A program made the position numbers and the translations under genes. This document shows positions 1 through 6,430 of a stretch of DNA of 11,864 nucleotides, one piece after another (position 1 is the stretch's first letter; each line of letters starts with the position of its first letter). The DNA is taken from NCBI GenBank assembly GCA_003132865.1, contig PKYZ01000320.1:1-11864 (forward strand), read 5' to 3'. The notes under the pieces are model-generated. The model made no database searches. It saw only the letters and a program-made list of their open reading frames with translations, and was not told where the DNA came from. This DNA is from Bryobacterales bacterium. GTDB lineage: Bacteria; Acidobacteriota; Terriglobia; Bryobacterales; Bryobacteraceae.

Positions 1-40
1 ATTTACGGATTGGAAAATGCTGTCTCAAGGCAGCCAAGAA

Positions 41-59
41 GCGCGACCAGGGGTCGCGC
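41..59 (-). terminator. Hairpin downstream of the DinB-family gene, probable terminator
   Basis: A perfect 8-bp stem, GCGCGACC paired with GGTCGCGC around a 3-nt loop, begins 24 nt past the stop codon of the minus-strand DinB-family gene. Read on the minus strand it is followed by TTCTT, a short T-rich tail, which is the orientation expected for an intrinsic terminator of that gene. The tail is weak. Confidence 0.5.
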
Positions 60-83
60 CCGGGCAAGGGCGCCGGCTCCACT

Positions 84-635
84 TCACCCGCCGGCCTGTG
101 CGGCTTTCATGGCGGCGGCGCGCTCCTGCATCTGGCGGGTGAGGTGCGGCGTGATGCCGAGTAGGCGCTCGACAACCATGAGCTGGGCGCGATGGTGCAT
201 CTCGTGCTCTTTTGGGCCGAGGAACATCTCGAAGCGGGATTTGCTGGGAACGGCCGCGCCCTGCGGGAACTCGACACGCTCGGCGAGAAAAGCCTCCGGG
301 AGACCTTCGAGGGTCCGCGCGAATTTCTCGCCTTCGGTGTGCAGAAGCTCCAGGATCTCGCTCTTGGATCTGGGTACCTTCTCTTCAGCGGCCGGCTTCG
401 CCATGTAGCCGAAGAAATCGAAGCCCTCCAGCGTGCTGCGATGCTCGACGATGTGCACTTGCTCCTGGAAGCGAGGGCCCACCGCGATATGCACCAGCGT
501 TTCGGCGACGGAACGGGACTCGGGCGTGACGCGGTAGGCGTAATGCGCCTCGGGGATCTCTTCGGCAATCTTGATGGTGTTGTTGCGAACGGTGCGGAAG
601 GCCGCGGCCAGTTCTTTCGGTCCGTAGTACGTCAT
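84..635 (-). CDS. DinB-family putative metal-dependent protein
   Basis: The 183-residue product looks like a DinB/YfiT-fold four-helix bundle. Members of that family bind a divalent metal through three histidines; some are thiol-dependent S-transferases, and many have no known reaction. Here His49 (in ETLVHIA) and the HxxxH pair His144/His148 (in EHEMHHRAQ) match the usual spacing of the metal triad. Length is typical and there is no signal peptide, so a soluble cytoplasmic protein is expected. The ATG is supported by GGAGGA, which ends 5 nt upstream. The gene stands alone, diverges from deoB, and is followed by a hairpin at 41-59. Family assignment is fairly firm. Substrate and role cannot be told from the sequence. 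Confidence 0.85.
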   Translation of the reverse strand: MTYYGPKELAAAFRTVRNNTIKIAEEIPEAHYAYRVTPESRSVAETLVHIAVGPRFQEQVHIVEHRSTLEGFDFFGYMAKPAAEEKVPRSKSEILELLHTEGEKFARTLEGLPEAFLAERVEFPQGAAVPSKSRFEMFLGPKEHEMHHRAQLMVVERLLGITPHLTRQMQERAAAMKAAQAGG

Positions 636-664
636 GATGCTCCTCCACGTTGATTTCAGACCAG

Positions 665-682
665 TGTAGCAACGATGCTACA
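665..682. promoter_or_regulatory. Perfect inverted repeat between divergent genes, putative operator
   Basis: TGTAGCA and TGCTACA form a perfect 7-bp inverted repeat around ACGA in the 55-bp gap between the DinB-family gene and deoB. The right arm overlaps a -10-like TACATT at 679-684, only 6 nt before the deoB GTG. The left arm overlaps a TACACT on the minus strand. A regulator bound here could affect both genes. Convincing -35 boxes were not seen, so the promoter calls are weak. A small hairpin in RNA is the alternative reading. Confidence 0.4.
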
Positions 683-690
683 TTCAAAGC

Positions 691-1854
691 GTGTTCCGCC
701 GCGTCATCTGGATCGTGCTCGACAGCGTCGGCATCGGCGAGATGCCCGACGCCGCCGCGTACGGCGATGCCGGTAGCGACACGCTAGGCAACATCGCGCA
801 CCGCCGCCCGCTGCGCCTGCCCAACCTGTGCCGCCTGGGACTCGGCAACATCAAGCCGCTGGAAGGACTGCCGCCTGCCGCCGAGCCTGCCGGAAGTTTT
901 GGGCGCTGCGCTCTTCGCTCGCCCGGCAAGGACACCACCACGGGCCATTGGGAGATGGCGGGCATTCAGCTTGAGAAGCCTTTTCCGCTTTATCCGCACG
1001 GGTTCCCGCGCGAAATCATGGATGAATTCGAGCGCCGCATCGCCCGCCGCACGCTCGGCAACAAAGCCGCCTCGGGAACGGAGATTATCAAGGAACTGGG
1101 CGCGGAGCACATGCGCACCGGGTCGCCCATCGTCTACACCTCGGCCGATAGCGTCTTCCAGGTGGCCGCGCATGAGGAAGTGATACCGCTGTGGGAGCTG
1201 TACAAGATCTGCGAAACCGCCCGCGAGCTTTTGCGCGGGCCCTATGAAGTGGGACGCGTGATCGCGCGGCCGTTCGTTGGCTCGCCCGGCTCGTTCACCC
1301 GGACGCCCAATCGCAAGGATTACGCCGTGCCGCCGCCGCGCGGCATGCTTCTCGACGTGCTCGACGACCATGGCGTTTCGGTGCACAGTGTCGGCAAGAT
1401 CTTCGATGTGTTCCTGGGCCGCGGCATACGCGACTACTCGAAAACCAAGAACAACGCCGACGGCATGGCCCACACGCTCGAGGCCATGCGGTCGTTCGAC
1501 GAAGGATTGATCTTCGTCAACCTGGTGGACTTCGATCAGCAATACGGGCACCGCAACGATGTGGAAGGATACGCATCGGCGCTGGAGCAATTCGACGCCT
1601 GGCTGCCGGAGTTCTTCGCCGCGGAGCGGGAAGGCGACCTGGCCATCCTGACCGCCGACCACGGTTGCGATCCTACCACGCCATCCACCGACCACAGCCG
1701 CGAGTATGTTCCGCTGCTGGTCAGCGGACCGCGCGCCAAGCACGGAGTCAACCTCGGGCTGCGGTCGTCGCTTTCGGATATCGGCCAGACCGTGGCCCAA
1801 AATTTCGGAGCGAGAATCGCGAACGGAACCACTTTCTTACCGGAGATTACATGA
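691..1854 (+). CDS. deoB: Phosphopentomutase
   Basis: DeoB interconverts ribose-1-phosphate (or deoxyribose-1-phosphate) and the 5-phosphate, linking nucleoside breakdown to pentose phosphate metabolism in the cytoplasm. The 387-residue length is close to known DeoB proteins. Alkaline-phosphatase-superfamily metal ligands are visible: Asp11 in VLDSVGIG, Asp282 and His287 in [10 protein letters not shown], Asp323/His324 in TADHG, and His335 in TDHSRE. The threonine that carries the phosphate lies in the DTTTGHW motif at 81-87. The start is GTG: the nearby ATG at 675 is out of frame, and the protein aligns from [14 protein letters not shown]. No ribosome-binding site is seen and a -10-like TACATT lies 6 nt upstream, so the mRNA may be leaderless. 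The stop codon overlaps the tpiA start by 4 nt, which suggests translational coupling. Confidence 0.95.
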   Translation: MFRRVIWIVLDSVGIGEMPDAAAYGDAGSDTLGNIAHRRPLRLPNLCRLGLGNIKPLEGLPPAAEPAGSFGRCALRSPGKDTTTGHWEMAGIQLEKPFPLYPHGFPREIMDEFERRIARRTLGNKAASGTEIIKELGAEHMRTGSPIVYTSADSVFQVAAHEEVIPLWELYKICETARELLRGPYEVGRVIARPFVGSPGSFTRTPNRKDYAVPPPRGMLLDVLDDHGVSVHSVGKIFDVFLGRGIRDYSKTKNNADGMAHTLEAMRSFDEGLIFVNLVDFDQQYGHRNDVEGYASALEQFDAWLPEFFAAEREGDLAILTADHGCDPTTPSTDHSREYVPLLVSGPRAKHGVNLGLRSSLSDIGQTVAQNFGARIANGTTFLPEIT

Positions 1855-2600
1855 GAAAGCCAATCATGGCGGGGAACTGGAAGATGTACAAGAACCCCGC
1901 CGAAACTACCGCGTTTTTTGAGAAGTTCCGGCCTCTGGTTGAGAAGTCGGAGCATTGCGAGATCGTGATTTGTCCCCCGTTCACGGATATCGCCGCGGCC
2001 GTTGCCGCCGCGCAGGGCACGCGCATCGGCATCGGCGCGCAGGACCTGTATTGGGCCAAGGAAGGCGCCTTCACGGGCGAGGTTTCCGGGCCGATGATCA
2101 AGGCGTCGGGTTGCACGCACGTGCTGGTTGGACACAGCGAGCGGCGCCAGTATTTTGAAGAAACCAACGAGACCGTGCTGCAGCGCACCATTGCGGCGCT
2201 GGAGGCCGGCCTGACTCCCATCGTATGCGTGGGCGAGCGGTTGGCAGAGCGGGAATCGGGCGAAACCGAAGCCGTGCTCGCACTGCAGTTTAAAGGCGGC
2301 ATCGCCCTGTTGAGTCCCGAACAGTTCGCGCGCATCGCGATCGCTTATGAGCCGGTGTGGGCCATTGGCACCGGTAAGACCGCCACGCCCGAGATCGCGG
2401 CGGATGCGCACCGCGCGTTGCGCGGGCAGGTGCGCGGGCACTATGGAGCGGCGGCCGCCGATGGCGTGCGCATCCTGTACGGCGGCAGCGTCAAGCCGGA
2501 TAACGTTCGGACGCTAATGGCGCAACCGGAAATCGACGGCGTGCTGGTGGGCGGCGCGAGTCTGGACGCCAATTCGTTCGCCAGTATTGTGAACTTCTAG
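1851..2600 (+). CDS. tpiA: Triosephosphate isomerase
   Basis: TpiA interconverts dihydroxyacetone phosphate and glyceraldehyde-3-phosphate in glycolysis and gluconeogenesis. The 249-residue TIM barrel is full length. Substrate-binding Asn9 and Lys11 sit in AGNWKM, catalytic His95 in VGHSERR, and catalytic Glu167 in [12 protein letters not shown]. The flexible loop 6 follows Glu167, and the phosphate-binding GGSV (211-214) and GVLVGGASL (230-238) are present. The reading frame is open further upstream, but homology starts at [11 protein letters not shown]. That ATG overlaps the deoB stop as ATGA and has GGAG 5 nt upstream. Pairing with deoB is less common than pairing with pgk or secG. It is metabolically sensible, since deoxyribose-5-phosphate yields glyceraldehyde-3-phosphate through DeoC. 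No secG follows. Confidence 0.97.
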   Translation: MRKPIMAGNWKMYKNPAETTAFFEKFRPLVEKSEHCEIVICPPFTDIAAAVAAAQGTRIGIGAQDLYWAKEGAFTGEVSGPMIKASGCTHVLVGHSERRQYFEETNETVLQRTIAALEAGLTPIVCVGERLAERESGETEAVLALQFKGGIALLSPEQFARIAIAYEPVWAIGTGKTATPEIAADAHRALRGQVRGHYGAAAADGVRILYGGSVKPDNVRTLMAQPEIDGVLVGGASLDANSFASIVNF

Positions 2601-2671
2601 GCTCGGCACGGTTCGCCTGCGGCCCGTTGCGCGACGGCACCACGCCCGGCGGTATCGAGTGCGCGTGCCTC

Positions 2672-2701
2672 TTGACATCACTGCCAACCTTATAGTATAT
2701 A
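2672..2701 (+). promoter_or_regulatory. Sigma70-type promoter of the PIN toxin operon
   Basis: A consensus -35 TTGACA (2672-2677) is separated by 18 nt from a -10-like TATATA (2696-2701), placing the start of transcription near 2708-2710. A second -10-like TATAGT at 2691-2696 has a spacer of only 13 nt and fits less well. The stretch 2688-2708 is strikingly AT-rich compared with the surrounding genes. It lies in the 181-bp gap after tpiA and faces the two-gene unit that follows. Confidence 0.65.
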
Positions 2702-2715
2702 TAAATAGACCGGAC

Positions 2716-2728
2716 GAGCGTCACGCTC
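2716..2728. promoter_or_regulatory. 13-bp palindrome, putative operator of the PIN toxin operon
   Basis: GAGCGT-C-ACGCTC is a perfect palindrome with a one-base centre, starting 14 bp downstream of the predicted -10 box and before the first gene. This position suits repression by the encoded antitoxin or toxin-antitoxin complex, as is common in type II systems. A tandem TAAATC repeat (2752-2763) lies further down the leader. No regulator is proven. Confidence 0.4.
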
Positions 2729-2781
2729 CGCACCGATCCAAATAAAGTTGTTAAATCTAAATCTAGAGTAGGAAGATATTT

Positions 2782-3495
2782 ATGAAAGCGGAAAAGACGA
2801 TTCTGGAAGAGCAGTCTGAAATCGAAGCGGCCCTCGACCATCTACCGGCCCTTGCGGCCCAGTTGCCGGCGGCGCTTAAGCCCCTTGTAAGGCTCTCCCC
2901 ACGGAAGGGCTTCCGCGTGCAGGTGTCTTTGCGCCGCGGCAATGCCAAGGACAGCAGGCAGGTTAAGCAGAACGCGCCAGCTAGCCGCTGGTTACCGGAT
3001 TCCGGCTTGGTCGCAATCTTGTACCGGCCCGCGACACCGGAAGAAGATCAAGCCGCCGAGTCGACGGTGGACGATGTTCAGGACTCCTTGGCGAAGCCTG
3101 CGGAAACCGCCACGAAACCTGCGGAAACTGCCAGCGACCCCGTCCAGGATATCGTGATGGCTCTGGCGAGAGCCGAAAAAGACCCGCAACTTGGTTTCGT
3201 ATCTCTGAAATGGTTTCGCGATACGTACCTTCCGCAGCAAGGCTACCCCTGGGCCGCCATACCGGATGAGCGCCAACGTGTGCTGGTGAATGCGATTGAT
3301 CGCAACTGGATTTTGACCAGCAGGGTCGCGAACCCCAAGAATCCTCAGTTTCCTGTCACAGCGATCAAAGTCAATCGGCCACTGTCCGAGGTGCACAGTA
3401 TCCTGGAGCAGGAACCGGGCCCCCGCTCCGGATTTAATCCGGTTGCCATGCGCGGTGAGCCTCTTTCCCAAACGGTTTTACGTGAGCGAAGATAG
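2782..3495 (+). CDS. Unrecognised protein, candidate antitoxin of the downstream PIN toxin
   Basis: I do not recognise this 237-residue protein. It has three parts. Residues 1-85 are a helical start followed by a basic, beta-like stretch (KGFRVQVSLRRG). Residues 86-120 are an acidic, Pro/Ala-rich linker carrying a tandem 7-residue repeat (KPAETAT/KPAETAS, 105-118). Residues 121-200 look like a possible winged-helix fold (FVSLKWFRDTYL, then RVLVNAIDRNWIL and a basic beta-like end), which is inference only. There is no signal peptide or membrane segment. The ATG has AGGA 8 nt upstream. The gene ends 3 nt before a PIN toxin and shares its promoter, so a role as antitoxin or regulator is likely from position. 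It is far larger than the usual VapB of about 70-90 residues and shows no obvious AbrB, RHH or Phd motif. Confidence 0.75.
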   Translation: MKAEKTILEEQSEIEAALDHLPALAAQLPAALKPLVRLSPRKGFRVQVSLRRGNAKDSRQVKQNAPASRWLPDSGLVAILYRPATPEEDQAAESTVDDVQDSLAKPAETATKPAETASDPVQDIVMALARAEKDPQLGFVSLKWFRDTYLPQQGYPWAAIPDERQRVLVNAIDRNWILTSRVANPKNPQFPVTAIKVNRPLSEVHSILEQEPGPRSGFNPVAMRGEPLSQTVLRERR

Positions 3496-3498
3496 CCT

Positions 3499-3951
3499 TT
3501 GAGCGTCTATTACCTGGATACCAGCGCGTTAGTAAAGCTATACGTTCGCGAGCCGGGCACTGAACAAATGCTCCGGCTCGCTGATCCTGCCGGCGGGCAT
3601 GCGCTCGCCCTTCTCGGACTGACGCGAGTGGAATTCCGGTCCGCGGTCAGACAGCGGGAGCGGGCCGGCGACGTGGCGCACGATATCGCGGACAATCTCA
3701 TCGACAGTATGGATGGGCACTTGGCGAACTTCTTCCTGGTGCAACCTCTAACGGATCTGGTGATTGAAGAGGCGGCTGCGCTCCTGGACCGGCATGCTCT
3801 CAAGGCGTATGATGCAGTGCAACTGGCGGGCTGCATTATGCTGCGTGCGAGACTGGGACGGCACGCGACCTTTGTGTGCTCGGACCGCCAGCTCGTGAGA
3901 GCGGCTGAGGACGAAGGTATGATAGTGCTCGACCCTGCAGTCGAAGCATAG
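3499..3951 (+). CDS. PIN-domain ribonuclease toxin, VapC-like
   Basis: The 150-residue product is a single PIN domain, the fold of VapC toxins, which cut specific RNAs such as tRNA or rRNA with Mg2+ or Mn2+. The acidic metal site is complete: Asp7 in YLDTSALVKLY, Glu45 in TRVEFRSA, Asp105 in KAYDAVQLA and Asp129 in CSDRQLV. The start must be TTG at 3499: an in-frame TAG lies two codons upstream, and the next in-frame ATG would remove Asp7. No clear ribosome-binding site is seen, so translation probably depends on the upstream gene, which ends 3 nt before and is in the same frame. The nuclease family is firm. That it works as a toxin is inferred from the operon. Confidence 0.9.
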   Translation: MSVYYLDTSALVKLYVREPGTEQMLRLADPAGGHALALLGLTRVEFRSAVRQRERAGDVAHDIADNLIDSMDGHLANFFLVQPLTDLVIEEAAALLDRHALKAYDAVQLAGCIMLRARLGRHATFVCSDRQLVRAAEDEGMIVLDPAVEA

Positions 3952-3979
3952 CCTTAGCTATTTCAGGAAAAGCGCAACG

Positions 3980-3998
3980 GGCGGCCCGGGAGGCCGCC
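3980..3998. terminator. GC-rich hairpin between convergent genes (first of two)
   Basis: GGCGGCC and GGCCGCC form a perfect 7-bp stem around CGGGA, 28 bp after the PIN gene stop. There is no T-run, so it is not a textbook intrinsic terminator. Its place between two converging genes suggests a 3'-end structure serving one or both. Confidence 0.4.
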
Positions 3999-4015
3999 GC
4001 AGGCCGAGGGCCTGC
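3999..4015. terminator. GC-rich hairpin between convergent genes (second of two)
   Basis: GCAGGCC and GGCCTGC form a perfect 7-bp stem with a GAG loop, directly abutting the hairpin at 3980-3998 and 5 bp before the stop codon of the minus-strand gene that ends at 4021. It would be the first structure met after that stop codon. No T-run follows on either strand. Confidence 0.4.
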
Positions 4016-4020
4016 CCCAC

Positions 4021-5160
4021 TCAGAACTTATTCAGCTCGTCCGCTAGCGCCTTCGGCCCCTTCTTGCGATACAGGTCCGTCAAGCGCTGCTCTTCCGGCG
4101 ACGGCTCCAGAATTCCCAGAAGCTGGGCGTTGGCGAGCGATTCGCGATTGGGGATCCAAACCTTGCCATCGGCAAATTCCACCTGGCCGACAAAACCCGT
4201 CATGCCCGCGATGGATACCGGCGCCCCGCCATCGTTCGAAAGACGCGCGAAACGCAACGCGGTGTCCTGAAGTACGCGGCTGGTGCTACCGGCCTTCAGG
4301 TTGAACTCGGGACCGGAAGCGGGCACCGAACCGGCCATGTATTGTTTGCCCTGCCGGTCGGTCACGATCCAATCGATCTCCACGGAGCGCACTTGCCGGG
4401 AGGAAAGGTTGCGCACGTCAATCCGGGGGTTGCGAGCCTCGTTGCCCGCGATCTCGGCCCACCCATCAACGGGCTCCACCGGCTCATCCGGGAAGCGCAG
4501 AAACGCAAAGCGCGCGTTGTGCTCCCCCACCGCCGCGGAGGTCACCGCGCGCCCGCGCGAAACCTGCACATCCAACCGCGGGCGCTCGGCCTGGCGATTC
4601 AGGCTCTCCAGCATGGCCTGCTTCAACCCTTCCATGCCGTGCGCCGCCAGGATCGACTTGAAATACTTGCGGTCGCGCTGGGCTTGCATTTCCCAGGCAG
4701 TCATGGTGCGGCGTGAATCCAGCCGGTTCGGACCGTAGAACGTATAGTCCTGGAAGAGCACGCCATCCAGGTTCACCTGCACCAACGGACCGCCGGCGAT
4801 CTGTGCCGGCCGCAACAGGCGCAGGTCGATGCGCACCGGGAAATTCTGATTCGGAGGCACGTCCAGGCTGGGGACCGAGACGGAAGCCTTGCCGCCCGGC
4901 GTCACCTCCTGCGCGGTGACCATCAAGCTAACGCCGCGCACCCGGTTGGGGCTGGCGTTGTGCAGCGTGAGGGTCACATCCAGATCCAGCACCACTGCGC
5001 TGCCGCGCTGGCTGACGTGCGATTCACCCAGGTTCGCCGAGATCAGGGTCAACGGCGAATCCGGCGGAAGGTTGATTTTCACCGAGTTGTCGAGCGGCGT
5101 TTCCTGCGCGCACAGCGCAGTGATGCCCGCCACCAATAGAATCGCAAATTTACTGGACAT
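4021..5160 (-). CDS. Exported protein of unknown function in a sigma/anti-sigma operon
   Basis: I do not recognise this 379-residue family. The N-terminus is a signal peptide (hydrophobic 5-16, likely cut after LCA at 18). Cys17 is not in a good lipobox, so a lipoprotein is unlikely. Residues 35-140 look like an Ig-like beta sandwich (VVLDLDVTLTLHNASPNRV, then VPPNQNFPVRIDL). Residues 150-195 are helical and charged. Residues 196-335 form a second beta-rich part with similar wording (IDVRNLSSRQVRSVEIDWIV). The end, 354-379, is a short helix. It is the last gene of the operon; its ATG overlaps the anti-sigma stop by 11 nt and has no ribosome-binding site, implying coupled translation. A periplasmic partner or target of the sigma system is plausible, but this is inference. 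Confidence 0.8.
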   Translation of the reverse strand: MSSKFAILLVAGITALCAQETPLDNSVKINLPPDSPLTLISANLGESHVSQRGSAVVLDLDVTLTLHNASPNRVRGVSLMVTAQEVTPGGKASVSVPSLDVPPNQNFPVRIDLRLLRPAQIAGGPLVQVNLDGVLFQDYTFYGPNRLDSRRTMTAWEMQAQRDRKYFKSILAAHGMEGLKQAMLESLNRQAERPRLDVQVSRGRAVTSAAVGEHNARFAFLRFPDEPVEPVDGWAEIAGNEARNPRIDVRNLSSRQVRSVEIDWIVTDRQGKQYMAGSVPASGPEFNLKAGSTSRVLQDTALRFARLSNDGGAPVSIAGMTGFVGQVEFADGKVWIPNRESLANAQLLGILEPSPEEQRLTDLYRKKGPKALADELNKF

Positions 5161-5728
5161 ACACGTTATTAATCGTTACGTTGCCCGTGTCGGAATCCAC
5201 GTAACCGGCCCGCATGGATCCTTGCGCTCCCGCCGAATACGTTACGTCGCTGGAGCGCACATGCAGCATGCTCAAAGTCTGCCCGCCCTCATTCAATTCG
5301 ATACCGGTGGCGGTAGCCCGCAAGACCGCGCCATCGCCCGAGATCGCAGACGGCGCGGGCGGCGTTGGCCGCTGCAGGATCAAACCCGCCGCCACAAGCG
5401 CCATCACGCTGGCGCAAGCCGTCAGCGTGCGCGCGCCGGACAAAATCCCAAACGGGGCGAGGGGTCCCGCGGTTCGCTCGCCGCGCACGCATTCCCCGGC
5501 CGCCAGGCCCAGCCGGATATTGGCTTTCATCTCGGCGGCCAGCCGGTTCCAGGAGATGGCCGGCAATTCATTCAGCGCGATCAGGTTGTCGCGCGCCGAT
5601 GCGAACACCTGTACCTCGTCGCGGCACTCGCGGCAACGAGCCAGGTGACGCTCCGTACGCCGGCGGGTGAACCAACCGAGGTCCTGGCCGGCGTAAAGAG
5701 CCAGAATGGACTGATTCGGATGCGTCAT
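5150..5728 (-). CDS. Membrane anti-sigma factor with zinc-binding (ZAS/zf-HC2) motif
   Basis: The 192-residue product has the layout of an ECF anti-sigma factor. The cytoplasmic N-terminal part carries the Hx3Cx2C motif (His28, Cys32, Cys35 in HLARCRECRDE). One membrane helix follows at about 101-118 (TLTACASVMALVAAGLIL), then a Pro-rich stretch and a small beta-rich outer domain (131-192). It should hold the sigma factor at the membrane and release it on a signal from outside. The frame is open further upstream, but the chosen ATG overlaps the sigma stop as ATGA and has GAGGAAG just upstream, and the Zn motif then falls where expected. The family is well supported. The signal and the function of the outer domain are unknown. 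Confidence 0.88.
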   Translation of the reverse strand: MTHPNQSILALYAGQDLGWFTRRRTERHLARCRECRDEVQVFASARDNLIALNELPAISWNRLAAEMKANIRLGLAAGECVRGERTAGPLAPFGILSGARTLTACASVMALVAAGLILQRPTPPAPSAISGDGAVLRATATGIELNEGGQTLSMLHVRSSDVTYSAGAQGSMRAGYVDSDTGNVTINNVYVQ

Positions 5729-6273
5729 GGCTTCCTCTTTTCCATATAGCGGCGAAGCTTGGTGCGGGCGTTGGCGATGTGCGACCGCACGGTTGCCTTG
5801 GAACAATCCAGCCGGCGCGCCACTTCTTCGGCCGGCAAGCCCTCCACATCGCGCAGCATCAGCGCCGCCCGCTCGCGCGCGGTCAACAGGCGCAAGCCGT
5901 CTTCCAGATAGTCGCGCTGCTCGGAGCGCAACAAGATATCCTCCGGACTCTCGTCGTGGCTTTCCGGGGCAGCGTCCAGTTCGCAATAGGACACCCGCCC
6001 GTTGCGCCGCAGGAAATCGATGGCCGTATTAGTCGCAATGCGCGAAAGCCAATGCGCCGCTTTTTGCTCATCCTTAAGCTGATCCTGCCGCTGCAGCGCC
6101 TTGATGAATGCCTCCTGCGTGAGGTCCTGGGCGTCGGCCACGTTACGCACAATCCGGTAGATTTGCACGAAAATCCGGCGTAAGTTGTCGGAAACAAACC
6201 TGTTCTGCGCCTCCAGGAGTTCCAGGCCGGGATCCACTGCTTCGCTCATCAGGGCGTATATTACGGCTTCCAC
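5725..6273 (-). CDS. ECF-family RNA polymerase sigma factor
   Basis: The 182-residue protein has the two-domain form of ECF sigma factors. Sigma2 spans about 25-92, with DAQDLTQEAFIKAL and WLSRIATNTAIDFLRR for core binding and -10 recognition. A short acidic linker follows. Sigma4 spans about 122-177 with the helix-turn-helix LPAEEVARRLDCSKATVRSH for the -35 element. There is no C-terminal extension. The start is uncertain: GTG at 6273 has AGGA very close upstream, while ATG at 6249 has none and would shorten the protein by 8 residues. The stop overlaps the anti-sigma start by 4 nt, the classic arrangement for a co-regulated pair. Self-activation is typical of such operons, but a clear matching promoter was not found. 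Confidence 0.93.
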   Translation of the reverse strand: MEAVIYALMSEAVDPGLELLEAQNRFVSDNLRRIFVQIYRIVRNVADAQDLTQEAFIKALQRQDQLKDEQKAAHWLSRIATNTAIDFLRRNGRVSYCELDAAPESHDESPEDILLRSEQRDYLEDGLRLLTARERAALMLRDVEGLPAEEVARRLDCSKATVRSHIANARTKLRRYMEKRKP

Positions 6274-6288
6274 GGTCCTATTAAGATG

Positions 6289-6315
6289 ACGTGGAAACCT
6301 CTAAAACGTGGAAAC
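6289..6315. repeat. Two copies of ACGTGGAAAC, putative regulator site upstream of the sigma operon
   Basis: The 10-mer ACGTGGAAAC occurs at 6289-6298 and again at 6306-6315, with starts 17 bp apart (about one and a half helix turns). On the minus strand it reads GTTTCCACGT and lies 16-42 bp before the sigma factor GTG. GGAAAC resembles ECF -35 elements, though no well-spaced -10 partner was found. Binding sites for a regulator are the main alternative. Confidence 0.4.
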
Positions 6316-6321
6316 AAAGCT

Positions 6322-6358
6322 GGTAGGCGTTTCCTACCGGCGTTAAGCTAATTTTAGC
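6322..6358. promoter_or_regulatory. Two palindromes in the divergent intergenic region
   Basis: GGTAGG-N5-CCTACC (6322-6327 and 6333-6338) is followed by GCTAA-TT-TTAGC (6347-6351 and 6354-6358). Both are perfect inverted repeats. They lie between the sigma operon on the minus strand and the thiolase operon on the plus strand, and could be operators for either. Neither is followed by a T-run, so they do not look like terminators. Confidence 0.35.
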
Positions 6359-6416
6359 CCAGTGGGGTGCGAGCGGTGCGGGCGGGCAGTACTACTGCTC
6401 ATACTTCGCGACTCGC

Positions 6417-6422
6417 TACAAT
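6417..6422 (+). promoter_or_regulatory. Possible -10 box of the thiolase operon, leaderless transcript
   Basis: TACAAT ends 8 nt before the ATG at 6431, so transcription would begin at or beside the start codon. There is no Shine-Dalgarno sequence in front of this ATG, which fits a leaderless mRNA. No good -35 box is visible about 17 bp upstream, so the call is weak. Confidence 0.35.
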
Positions 6423-6430
6423 ATAGCCGT

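Noticed and set aside
784..1800. Long open frame on the minus strand opposite deoB
   Set aside because: It lies wholly antisense to a gene with clear catalytic motifs, its product is Arg/Gly/His-rich without any known motif, and it is explained by high GC at third codon positions.
2601..2671. Terminator after tpiA
   Set aside because: Only an imperfect CCGT/ACGG stem around 2622-2635 was seen, with a mismatch and no T-run, which is too weak to call.
4889..5749. Open frame on the plus strand opposite the anti-sigma and exported-protein genes
   Set aside because: It has no motifs and is Arg-rich, while the minus-strand genes have a zinc motif, a membrane helix, a signal peptide and coupled starts.
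5987..6273. Sigma-dependent autoregulatory promoter (GGAAC/CGTC type) for the sigma operon
   Set aside because: GGAAAC and CGTC/CGTT-like pieces occur upstream of the GTG, but no pair has the usual 16-17-bp spacing, so a promoter was not annotated.
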